A DNA stretch of 25,604 nucleotides from Phallusia fumigata. Lineage: Eukaryota > Chordata > Ascidiacea > Phlebobranchia > Ascidiidae. Below the pieces are notes generated by a model. That model was given only the letters and a program-made list of their open reading frames with translations. It made no database searches and was not told where the DNA came from. The stretch spans positions 1 to 25,604 of the forward strand of contig QXVZ01029606.1 in the NCBI GenBank assembly GCA_008931825.1, written 5' to 3'. Shown here in pieces: positions 1 through 12,500 of this stretch; position 1 is the first letter of the stretch, and every line of letters starts with the position of its first letter. The position numbers and the translations under genes were made by a program.

Positions 1-371
1 CATTAAATCTATTGTTAGCACCAACCACAGATGGACATTTTTTCCTGGTGTTTGTTTTAGGGTCTACAATACCCTAAACCACAGGTTCACAGCCTTTTTC
101 ATTTTGTTGCATCATTTTACTGCGAATTTTGTATCTCCATAGCTATAACGACATACATTGCACTTCCATAAAGAACAAGAGTTAAAATATTACGTTCTGG
201 GGGCCTGTAAGTTAACTGATGCAACGGAACATAGTTAGTGTAAAAACAAAGCTATTTAAGCCATTTTCAGAAGTACAGTAAAGTGTTGATAACTTTTACA
301 GTAGGCTAATGTGAGTTGGTAAAGATCGGCATTTGGGAGTCACTGCACAAACCAACACAAAACCAACTTAC
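1..371. other. CMIP intron, partial
   Basis: The sequence after the exon 10 donor, up to the window edge, shows no further exon on the minus strand and no recognisable element. Confidence 0.6.
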
Positions 372-583
372 GTTTCATAGCTTCCACCTGAGAAGTATTG
401 ATACACAGCAGAGAGACAAACTGCAATCAAATTGTTGAGTATCCTTGGGTGGGGGCACTGGCTAAGCGGGCCGTGCATCGTTTGGATAAATGCTCTGACT
501 GCATCTAAGCCATTGTTTTGACTGTTGAGAGCTTGTATGTACTCCATGATGAATGTACGAAGCCAGGTAGATTTTCCGAAATC
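372..583 (-). CDS. CMIP: CMIP exon 10, last in window
   Basis: The acceptor is CCGTTTTCAG and the donor AAC|GTAAGTTGG, phase 0 in and 2 out; 212 nt giving 70 codons plus two bases. It begins DFGKSTWLRTFIMEYIQALN and contains FIQTMHGPLSQCPHPRIL and LIAVCLSAVY, against human [38 protein letters not shown] and LVAVCLAAIY. The rest of the gene lies beyond the left edge. Confidence 0.96.
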
Positions 584-3500
584 CTGAAAACGGAATTTGC
601 TGTTTGGTGATGAATTGCTTGGAAAATGTTGCAAACTGTATTTTTTGGATATATTTAGGAAACTTTTCATTGCAAATTAGCTTAAAATTTTTAAAAGCAG
701 CTCTTTGAATTTTCGGGAAATGTTGCTATATTTGAAACTATATTTGATGCATTTACTCTAACTTCTCATTAAAAATTCAGCAAAAAAGGGGCATTAAATT
801 TTTTGAATGGTTACAAATAATGAACACTGCATGCAACATACAAGAAAACCTGCTTTTGGCCTATAAAATCATGTAACGAGCACTATTATTGCCTGTCAGA
901 AGCTCGTTAAAAAACCTGCTTTACGTGTTCAACGGCATGGATGACACAAGCCTACTAAAACATTCCAAAAATAGTTAAATAACTCACCACTGTGTGTTTA
1001 AGTATCTGCTGCACAATCGGGGTAAACATATTTACGACGACAGTTGATCGTGGCGATTGACGGCAGTGCTATTAATAAAAAGAGGAAAGTTTGAAAACCT
1101 ATTTAAGGGGTCATACTGAAAAGTTGTTGTCAAAATGCTTTGGTCAAAAAAGAAACGTAGATTAAGATGAATTTTTTACTTTAATGATAATGTTGGAAAT
1201 TCAGAACTGTTTGCAAGTAAAAAACTTAATTTATCATGTTTTAAGGACAAACTATTTTTTTAATTTTTCTACCTGCAAAATATGACAGGATTTTAACACA
1301 AAGGTTCAACATGGCAATGTATACGTTCTTTTGCAAACTTTTGCACTTTTGTACTCCAGGTAACAATAAAACAGCAAATTGGCTTGAAAAATGTGATGCA
1401 CAATAAAATTTTTAACCTATTAATAATGGATATGTAATATTTTATGTAAATTAAATGTTGCACAATTTCTAAAACAAACCATTTTCACCAGTGAATAAGT
1501 TTTGAAATAAGCACAACGAACTAGCGGTGCATATTTTACGGCATTGCAATAGCATTCGTTCAGTGCGAAAATGCAGACTGCCTGTCATCACACAGATCAT
1601 CACATCCATGTTTAAATCATGATGCAGCTATTTTAGGCGCAGCATGTGCGTAGTAGAGAGGAAGTATTAAACGTTTTGACGATCACACAGGGCACAGTTC
1701 CTTGGTAACCAGATTCGAATGATGCGATTTTTGGCACTGATTGTGCGCACTGGTTTAAATAATGTGTTTGTTTGGTGGTAGGTGTTTTTTTGGATGGAAA
1801 TATTAATAGCATGCAGACAAATGGCTAAGCAGAGATCAAAAATGGTTTTGGAGAAAAAGAACACCTGTTTTAAGTCCTTTAAGTCTCAAATTCCGCAACG
1901 AGCCCAAAAAATTTTCTGTCATGTGTTAGGGGTTCTGTATATTATTATTTTCACAATTATGGTTGTCATCATCAGTGATTATCAAAATGTTTGCAATACA
2001 ATATGTTTTAATTAAACTACCCCTTAATTTTGCTTCCATAAAGTAGCGCCAAAAATTTCGATGCTTTCCAGTCTAGCCAAAGTCTGAACAAAAGATCCNG
2101 CAGACAAATGGCTAAGCAGAGATCAAAAACGGTTTTGGAGAAAAACAACACCTGTTTTAAGTCTTTACAAATTCCGCAACGAGCCCAAAAAACGTTTTGT
2201 CATGTGTTAGGGGTTCTATTATTATTTTCACAATTATGGTAGTCATTATCAGTGATTATCGAAATGTTTGCAATACAATATGTTTTAATTAAACTACCCC
2301 TAATTTTGCTTCCATAAAGTAGCACCAAAAATTTCGATGCTTTCCAGTCTAGCCAAAGTCTGAACAAAAGATCCAATTACTCAATCAAGGAAAGTTAAAC
2401 TTTAATTGTGCTGGCCGTACGCCAACTGCAAAACAATGGTCTCTGGAGGTTGAAAAATTATCGGGACAATAAGTTGCTTGGCCAACTCATATCCGTTTAA
2501 AGCCCGAATTTAGACACAATAATGGTGATGCATAGCATGAATGGAGAGGCTGCAGAAACTGCAAGGAAGTGGATGAGAAATAATAGACCTAAGGTACCTA
2601 AGTAGACATTTACGTCAGAGAAAAAATGTTTGCTTGTTCCTTGCGGCTATGGTTCTCAAACTGTACAACATGATGCCCTGGCACATCATTTTAATTTTCC
2701 AAGGGCACAGGGCATTTTCCATCCATTTTTTGTATCAAATAAAACAACTTCATAATAATAAGTGTCTTTTTTGAATTCTTATTACTGGTGCATCAAAAGT
2801 CCAACCAACTTTTTCAAGTGCGTCGCACCAAAAAACATTTTTGGTAAGCACTGCCGCCCCCTACAAATCCCCGATTTATTCTCCAACGACCTCTTAAAGG
2901 GAATGGAGGTACCCAAGTTCAGAACCAATGGTCTAGCCTTTTTACGACAATAACTTTGGATAAGCTTATGTTCATAGCTAAGTTTAAGTCCTCAAGATCA
3001 GTAAATAGTTACATGTTTACACTTGTGGCCGCAATGACTTCAGTCAAGTCAAAGCTTTTATTNTCGGAATAGTAGAAAAGTAGGGACGCAAGTTGACGTG
3101 ACCATTTCGAGTGGACAATACATTTTAGAACTATATAAGAAAGCTTACTGAAATACTCTCATCAAAATATTTCGACTCTCCGAAAGTGACCTCACAACAT
3201 TGTAATTGGCTAGATACCTTTACCCTTCTAAAATCATGTCAGTTAATTGCAGAAACATTGAGTAAACATTACCGAGAAGGACAAAGGATTACTAGGCTAT
3301 CGGGAAAACTAGCAAACTTTGAAGAAATCACGTTTGGCACAACCATTTCCGAGCAATAGGTTGCTGTTTTCCTCTTGGACACTAAGGGCTTGCTCAACGA
3401 ACTAAGCACTAAGCAGGGCGATTCACTTCTTTTTACTTTGAGTACTTTTCCCAGTTCTTATCAAATCTAAGTTACAATTTGAAAAACGCTATCAACACAA

Positions 3501-6500
3501 ACGATCTGGAAAATTGCAGGTAATCCATTAATACATATGTCTACACTTTCTCACTAACCATATTAATAAGAACAAAACTTCACAGGCAAAGATCATGTTA
3601 TAGCCAGCTTACTAAGTGTTCCAGTCGAGAAACGTCATCGAACCCATATCAATAGGGGAGACCGGGAATGGCTCGGACGGTTTTTAAAAATTGATAATAT
3701 TTTTTTAATTGCGTCACATTAAATTAAATGTTAGTTTGTTGTAAAGGGTAAGAGTAACGCTTGCCAAAGCAAACTAGAAATGCATGTAAAAAGTCAAGTT
3801 CCTACAGCTCTCAAGCGTCCGATGTTGCCCCGGTACGTTTTCTGTTTTATTTGACACATTTGATAAACAGAACAAACGAAATACTAACAAATCATCTCAT
3901 ACATAAGACGACTAGGCTACGTAGAAAATCTTACGGCGGCCATTTGCTCTTTGGATAAACCGACCGATACGGGATTTCGCAGACCCATGGGAACCCGGCT
4001 ACTTTTCGCGGCGTGGATGTCTTCTACTCTAAAAATGAATTCCGAGCTTCAGGGGTTTTGTCTGGTTTGTCACCCAGCACACCAGAATCTTTACACCATT
4101 GCTAACGGCGTATTTCTGCGCCAATCGGCGCGTCGATTTTGGTGACAAACCGTAAAACATTTTTGAACAATTCAGCAAATAGTCCACCAAAGACTTCTCC
4201 AGTTCTGGGCTAAAAACCAGTTGCTGTCTAAAGTTTGGAAACTATGAGGCGAAGTNTTGTGGCCGCAATGACTTCAGTCAAGTCAAGTCTTTTAATATCC
4301 ACAACCTGATCTGGCTGTTGCCATTTTTTATGACTCGTTACAGTGATAATATATAACAATATTGGCGTTTTTGCATCGTTGCCAAATGAAGTGACCTATC
4401 TAGGCATTTGGGCTAGAAATATTTTAACACTTGATTAATTTTGTCACCAAATAAGTATAGGAGGAGTCATAGTAAATGTTAGAGAAATATTTTTAATCTA
4501 AATTCCTACTATAGTGACAAGAGTTATTGCTTGTTCGCTGTTTCATTTAGTGGTAAGGGACCTCTTGTAAAAGTAGTGTATGTCACAAACAAAACAGCAC
4601 AATATTAAATATTAAAGGATTCCAGAATATAATTTAATATTTTTGGAATCACCTGACTNTAGTGGTAAGGGACCTCTTGTAAAAGTAGTGTATGTCACAA
4701 ACAAAACAGCACAATATTAAATATTAAAGGATTCCAGAATATAATTTAATATTTTTGGAATCACCTGACTTTCGAGACTAACATGACCTCAAGAGGCACA
4801 AAGAAAACATTTTCTATCTAATCTAATAACCCTTTAGGGAAAAAGGATTTGAACTCCGTTTCAGCAAAAATCAATTTACAAATACATACCATTTTGGACA
4901 AAAGGTTTAACCATTTAGGGGTGCACCACATCAAGTATGTTGTATTCAAATCGGACAAAGATTTTTTACCAAAATTTTTTCAGACAAATTTTGAATGTAT
5001 CAGTGTAAAGCCGATATATATGTGCCTCACTCCAAAAACATTTTTTGACAAATTTCTCGTGGTGAAATAGATATTAAACAACTAATTTTATTTACACTAC
5101 AACTGGGCTGGTAAAAAAATCTTAAAACAAGGAGTTTAACAGAAGGAACTTTAAAAAAGCAAAATTTAAAATCTTACAAAGGATATTGTTTGTCCAGTTT
5201 TCTGATAAATACCGATAATATTTTTTTTGCGATTTTTTTCTTAACATCTGCTCGAACTATGCCAGTAGTACTGACTATTTTATTATTGATTTTCTGGCAT
5301 TTTTTTGTGTTTAAAATTTCATGCAATCAGATTAAAATCATACAAATTCAATAAAAAACAAATTATACAATCAAGTAAATACAATCGATAGCACAAACAA
5401 AAATCCTAAATGCCGCGAGACTACATGAATGATTACCTACAAATTGTAAATGCCTTAAAGCTGTTTGTGATTGCATTACAAGCCCAAACATTTCTGTGGC
5501 TCGACCATTAATCGATTCGAAGGCATGCTGCTACTGTTTGTTGGTGTTTTTCGGATAATTACGATCAAAATCTGTTTTGGTGATATTTTGTTATGTGTTA
5601 GGTAGGAGAAACGATTGGTAAAACTTTCATTTTCAAAAGTTTTGTTTTTATATGATACAAGAAACGTATTTTTATGATGGCAAGCACAGCATTTTAAAAC
5701 TGATGAGTAGGTATCGTAAATAAAAAAAGTTGAACTGCTTTTTCAAATAGTGCTGTTTTTTTAATTTATGCTTTGGGGGCCAGTGGGGAAACCGGGTGAA
5801 TTGGGGACAAAAGTTACAGCGTACAACTTTAGATATTCATTTATCATGTGTGCAAGTTTGAAGAAATTTCAACAACTATTTCTTGACCAAAAGGGGATGA
5901 ATAATCCAGTGTTCGACAGAAAAAAAATAACACAAATTGTGAGAACAATATGTGTCCCAACAACAGGTTCAAAAACCATAAACTTGAAAAAAAATGTCAG
6001 TAACAACGCAGTAGCCATAAACTGTGCATTGCACAATATACGTCACCTCTTATACTCAAATTAAATTTAAGCTGGATGGCAGATCAAATAACTTTGTAGG
6101 TGTGAAAAATTAATGACTCATGAATATTCTTTAAATTATTACAATCCGAATGGTTGGAATGTCAATAAAAATGGAAATATTAAGTCATAAAAAGGGATTT
6201 GCATATTATTTTATTTAAACATAGGTGTACATGATCATAAAAATTAAGATTTCAATTTAAAAAAACTGTACCTTTGTAAAGAAAGAGCAGATTTCAGTTG
6301 ACGGCTGGTTGTTCTCCACTAGAGGTGCTAAAGCCTACATACAAAAGTCATTTTTAGTGGTTTGAAATTATGCTTTTATAGAGCAAACGACTATTTTAAA
6401 ATTCAAATGCTGTGGACAGCATTTAACATCGAACATTGAAAAAAATTGAGGTATGTTACTTGTTTTAGGTTTGGGTTAGCACGAAAAAGCAAGGGTTTTT

Positions 6501-9500
6501 GGGTTAACAGGGTAACAACTGGGGCTATTTGGGGGTTAAATAATATTTTCTGCCCCATGACATGATGTACTATGTGTACTACCATTACAACATAATTTAT
6601 TCGGAAAAAACACGCAAGCTTTTGGTGTAAAAAGAAGGCACTCTACAACCTTATGCAACCTTTTGGTTAACTCTGGCTTGTTTAAGCTTGTTGGAATTAC
6701 AAAATAAACGTATGTTTGATAGAATAAACGATATTTTGGCCCCCGATGAAAAAATATTTGCCCAACACTGAGCTATGGTGAATGAATAAAAGCGAACATC
6801 AGTAAAAGTAATTACATTATTTCTCACTTCACATATCCAAAGCTTCATTAATATTTTAATAGCGTCAACATTCGAGTATTGGTTGGAAGGTCGAGTGGTT
6901 TTTAAGGCTTCTGTATGCTTAAAAGCGCGATGTTGACATAACAGAGGGTCTCAGTTAATTTTAGAATAAGGAGTTATAGTTTGTATATAACAGGGTAATA
7001 TTATTGGAAAATTATGTCAGGATTCCAAAGTATAAAAGACAAGTTTAAGAAAAAAGATATTTTGAATGTGAACATATTTGACAGAAAGTTACAAAAAACA
7101 GTCTCAATAAGAAGATAAAAGCCAACACTTGTGTGTTAAACATTTTTTATGTTTCCACAATCGCTGTTGTCATCATCATGAAACATAGAAGATGTTTTGC
7201 ACATAGGTACTATGCTTATTGAAACATTTGAAACCATAAATCGTGTGCCTAAGTGGACAAAAACAGTGTAATATCAGCCGACCAATCCTCAAAATAAACC
7301 CATTTCTGCAAATGTTGCACCAAATTGATGTTAAACATGAAAGACGTTAAATTCGCTGCTAAAACGAGACAGGAACGACCTTTCAGAGTGCAAGACATCC
7401 TGTTTGAAGGCACGATTGGTGCTAACGCCTGTCACTAACTGCCTTGCAACAGTTGTAAGTCATTGATGTCTGTGTTAGGGTAAATTTAAATGCATTGGAT
7501 GGTAAATTGTGACTTGCAGCGCTACACTTGTGCGAAATTCAAAAATTGTGACACAAAGGCAAAAAAACAAAGTGTTCCGTTTGAAAAGGGTCTCATAAAT
7601 AAAATTTAAACAAAATTTGTTTGAACATGTTATTGTTTGTTAAATCTGTTCTGTGGTTTACTATTATCGATTTTACAGAATGTTGGCAATACACAAAATT
7701 CTTGTTGTTCCAATCTTGCCTGCCTATCAAAACAAGGCAAACCATTGCTGCTAAATTTAGAAATGTGGTTGCAGTGAAAAGTGATATGACTATACCATGA
7801 CCCTGTTTTCATGTAGCTACGGTACCAAGATGTTGTGTTATAGATAACGTGCTGACCACAACATGGTTTAGGGAGGGAAGTGTCTAGCATATCACAAAGT
7901 GCTGTATACAAGCTCATGATGTTGCAAAACATGAAAACTGACAAGATTTATCCAACAGAGAATGAAATGGCCAGGTTTGAAGACTTGTAAATATAATTTT
8001 TTTTCGTCTTAAAAGCATTTTGACACTTTACATGTAGGTTTGTCACAAAAAATGAAAATATAGTTGACTTTATGTAATCAAGGATCAAAAAACAATAAAA
8101 CAGTTGGAAAATAACAATTTAAGTGATAAAAGAGCATTTTAACACCTTATTATACATGCGTAATACAAAAACGAAAAAAATAATGACTTAAGTGTTAAAA
8201 AACGAGATTTACCATGATAATCTCTTCTCTTGAAACTCCACTCAAAATATCTGATTTCTGTAAACAAGAGTTGAATGATAATGAGATGTTACTCAGACAA
8301 AGAGGGTTACGTCACAACTTCATGACGGACGTAAATGCTTGGGTGTATAAATAGATGCTGTTTAGCCAGTGGCACTACTGCCCAAAGCTAAAAAGACTTC
8401 CTTGGTTTATCAGATCAGCTTAGGTTATTAAATGCCATTACTGAGGCTTCACTAAGGTTTACTTATTGGTTGCATAGTAAAAACACTCTTATAAAATGCA
8501 GATTTCACACAGAACATGCGAATGTTGCGTAGAAATACTGGTTTATTTAATTTAAATGATATAAAAGTGTTGAATTATTGTTAATTTTTTTTTAAATCTT
8601 TAGCTAAAACAACAAGCCGGATATTTACTAAGGGACGCAGAAAAAAATCTTTTATCCTACAACATTATGAAACATTTCCTTTTAANGGTTTGAAGACTTG
8701 TAAATATAATTTTTTTCGTCTTAAAAGCATTTTGACACTTTACATGTAGGGTTGTCACAAAAAATGAAAATACAGCTGACTTTATGTAATCAAGGATAAA
8801 AAAAACAATAAAACAGTTGGAAAATAACAATTTAAGTGATAAAAGAGCATTTTAACACTTTATTATACATGCGTAATACAAAAACGAAAAAACTAATGAC
8901 TTAAGTGAAAAAAACGAGATTTACCATGATAATATCTTCTCTTGAAACTCCACTCAAAATATCTGATTTCTGTAAACAAGAGTTGAACGATAATGAGATG
9001 TTACTCAGACAAAGAGTGTTACGTCACAACTTCATGACGGACGTAAATGCTTGGGTGTATAAATAGATGCTGTTTAGCCAGTGGCACTACTGCCCAAAGC
9101 TAAAAAGACTTCCTTGGTTTATCAGATCAGCTTAGGTTATTAAATGCCATTACTGAGGCTTCACTAAGGTTTACTTATTGGTTGCATAGTAAAAACACTC
9201 TTATAAAATGCAGATTTCACACAGAACATGCGAATGTTGCGTAGAAATACTGGTTTATTTAATTTAAATGATATAAAAGTGTTGAATTATTGTTAATTTT
9301 TTTTTAAATCTTTAGCTAAAACAACAAGCCGGATATTTACTAAGGGACGCAGAAAAAAATCTTTTATCCTACAACATTATGAAACATTTCCTTTTAAATT
9401 TAGAATTTTAAACATTATTCTGTTTATTCTCTGTAGTACCAAATGAAACATCAATACATGGCAGAAGAACATTAATTATGATCCTTTTTGCCACATAATA

Positions 9501-12500
9501 CATATTCAAAACATCAAAAATATAAATGTTGTCTGTAACCAAAATCCTAAAACGCCAACAGAAACTTTACTGCATTTCTACCAGTCAAATCCAAAAAGCA
9601 TATTTTTAAATCCTGTATTGCGATAAAATCACAGATTTAGATGTGATTAAATTAGGATACAAATCTCTAAAATTCTAAATTCTATATTGGGCACACATCC
9701 CAAAAATGTACAGATAAGTAGGCATGAGATGTACAAACCTTTTAAGTTGCTGCATTAATTGTTATCAACTTTTAGCAAAAACTTAGTAAAAACCTCATAG
9801 GAACATAAACATAAACTATCAACTAAAGTTTTCACAACTGATGTGCGGTAGCCAGCCAAAAATTTTATCAACATCTAAAACTGCAATTACCTGGGTTAGT
9901 AGTTTTGAAGCAATGTCGAGCAAGATGCGATGTGTGTCGTCAACGAGCAGAGCAGAATTCATCGTCAGTAAAACTAAGGACTGTGAAAAAAGTGATTTGT
10001 ATGAATTATATTTATGTGTGAGAATACCAAGAATAAAAACACACACTTCAAAATAAACTAGAATGGTGGCTTTCACCATACAGCCATTTCACAAGCACTG
10101 AAAAATTATATAATCACTATGTTACTTTACACTGGGACCCATATTTACCTACGCTTATCATGAAAATTAATTAATGTGAATAAATATGAAAAGTTTTTGG
10201 TTGTGTAAGATTTCTACATTTTAGACAGAAAATAAATAAAAATATAAGAATAAAATATTTTATGGTACAGTAAAGTTCGCATTTTCAACCACATACAAAA
10301 TTTGCCAGTAAAAATAAGTTTCAAATTCAGTCCCAGTGGACAAAAACAGTATTCTTGGGAAAACAATTTCCCCAAAGTCTTATAATGAAATCTGTTTGCT
10401 TTCAACAGAGAAACCCAAAAAGCTATTTTTACCACATTGTTAAACCAACAAAAATCTTTTCACTCGACCTAGTTGAAATCAAGTGTAGCGGCTTAAAATA
10501 GATGCGGCTCGGACAAAAGAAATGCAATTTGGTGGTAACACAATATCCAGAAATAAATACCTCAAGTTCCGCAAGCATGGCATCGGCCTGGGAAGAACTG
10601 TTGAGAATTTTAAGGCTTTTGCGGACTTCCATCTGAAAAGGAGTTTTATATTTGCAAGTGATTAGGCGCGCTAAAACTGTAAGTGCTGTGTTCTGCCAAA
10701 AAATCCTTATTAATCAAAATAAACTATTGATTGATAGTGACATCACTTGTACACATATGATGTAATAGCAAACTATATATTTTATTATTAAACTTCATAA
10801 TGTTCCTCTTCAGACTTTTTACGAAGGTAAGATTATGTGAAAAAACTTCTTAAATACAGATAAAAGAGGCAATTTCCGGTCTAAAACTACACTTGTTTCA
10901 AACAGGGCTACTGGTTTAAATCGGCACCAATACCGAAAAACGCAAACGCAAAAGATGCTTGTATTTAAAATGGTAAATTAATAAAGAGTGCAGGTGAGCA
11001 AAAATATTTTGTCCGTGGCCTTGTAAACAAGTTTACAAAGTGCACAAAATCTATTTAAACCCTACAAACCACAAAGAGGAAGGCCAAAAATAATCTAAAA
11101 TAGCATTAAACAAAGAAAACCAGGTTATCTATGTTGCAACCAATTACTACGGCTTGGTATTCAATGCATGCATAGAATAATTCCTCGGGGACATCGCATT
11201 TATATCAAGAGAAAGGGTATTTGGTCTGCGGTGAATGTATATTTAGAACGCAGCAGTGCTTATATGGCCTAAGTGCATACCTTCCATTTCAGGGAATTAA
11301 GAAGACGGTCACGCTGATATGAGTCCGGAGCCTATATCGAACACAAAAATATGGTTAAAAATAATGTATTTGCTGTTACAACCACTTTTATCTAAAATAT
11401 GCTGGCACAAACAGTAGTTAAAAGCGACATGCTTTATTCATCAAAGGTTTCGGCAATAACTCATGCCATAATCAGTGATACAATGAAGCATGTCACTTTG
11501 AACAACAATTAGGCCAGTATATATATTTTAAGTCTTACGAACAAATCCGCCTTCACTGATCCAAAACATTTTTGTTTTAATTAAAAATGCATCCATGCTT
11601 AAGTAACCAGTTGTCATCCCTGTTCAGTGTGACCACATTAGATTATAATCTTCTTCATGATTTATTTAGAATTTATAACATGTGAAATGCAAAAATCAAT
11701 TTTATACTGTTGCCCGGTAAAGATGTTCATAGCAGGATAGCTGGCTATTCTGGAATAGTTGTTTCGAATCCGAAATATTGAATCCAGGTGTTATATTAAT
11801 TTTGGCAGAATGTTGCAAGCAAAAATCCTCAATAAAGGACCGGTTGTTTAACTTTTAGTTCCCAATGCTTAGTTGCAGATAAAAGGTTAATATTTTGAAT
11901 ACCTGGAGCAGCAGGGTTTTTCCATCAGCTATTATTTTCACACAGTTGCTAGGGCCCTTTGTGATATCCATGCTTGCAAATTTGTCAATGGAATGGTATT
12001 GAATAGGTGAACTCATAATTCCGGTGGCCTGAAATGAACATGCAAAATTATTCAAAAGTATGGAAATGGCCTTCAGTGAAGAAAATTTGGAGAGGAGCAA
12101 GAAAGTTTACGCTTCATAAGTGTCCGCTAGCAAAAAGATTAATGTGTTTTCAGCTGGACTTTTTTGACAAACTTGTTGATTAGAAACCTGCATAAGGATT
12201 TTGAGCTTGGCAAAGCATTTCGATTAAATGTAGTAACAAACAAAGTCAATTAAATAGTCAATTTGTATACTCTAACCATTGTAAATAAAACACAGAAAAT
12301 TTTGTTAGCATACTTAAGAAATAAAAAAGTTTTCCAAAAAGCTTGGTATATTGTTGCATACACACAAATTCTTGGATTCTCCTATTAAGAAGCAGTCTAC
12401 TATCAAAGGCCTACCAATTCAGAAGTAATTTCATCCATCCCTAGGGTTATATGATGACTCTCCGATGACCGCATTGACGATCCAAAATATTGAACAAACT

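Larger units (their letters stand above)
1069..6271. other. Large CMIP intron with repeat remnants and four contig joins
   Basis: About 5.2 kb with no supported exon, inflated by duplicated contig ends at the 'n' positions 2099, 3063, 4256 and 4659. It holds AT-rich filler and a possible transposon-like end near 2650 (ATGGTTCTCAAACTGT, resembling hAT termini). Two plus-strand open frames, 4849-5070 and 5768-6061, show no recognisable motif and look like chance or repeat-derived frames. Confidence 0.5.
7974..9397. repeat. Duplicated 0.71-kb contig ends across 'n' at 8686, containing CMIP exon 7
   Basis: Positions 7974-8685 and 8687-9397 align end to end, starting GGTTTGAAGACTTGTAAAT and ending CATTTCCTTTTAA. 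About ten differences, mostly single bases and homopolymer length, fall in the first half; roughly the last 375 bases appear identical. The pattern fits two alleles of one locus placed in tandem by the assembler. Confidence 0.9.

Noticed and set aside
1813..2374. True segmental tandem duplication
   Set aside because: The two copies meet exactly at an 'n', as at four other places in the window, so an assembly cause is far more likely.
5768..6061. Plus-strand open frame of 98 codons
   Set aside because: Lies in a CMIP intron, no recognisable domain; the GGGGGCCAGTGGGG start looks repeat-derived.
7630..7944. Minus-strand open frame of 104 codons in a CMIP intron
   Set aside because: No match to CMIP, and the real exons on either side already join in phase.
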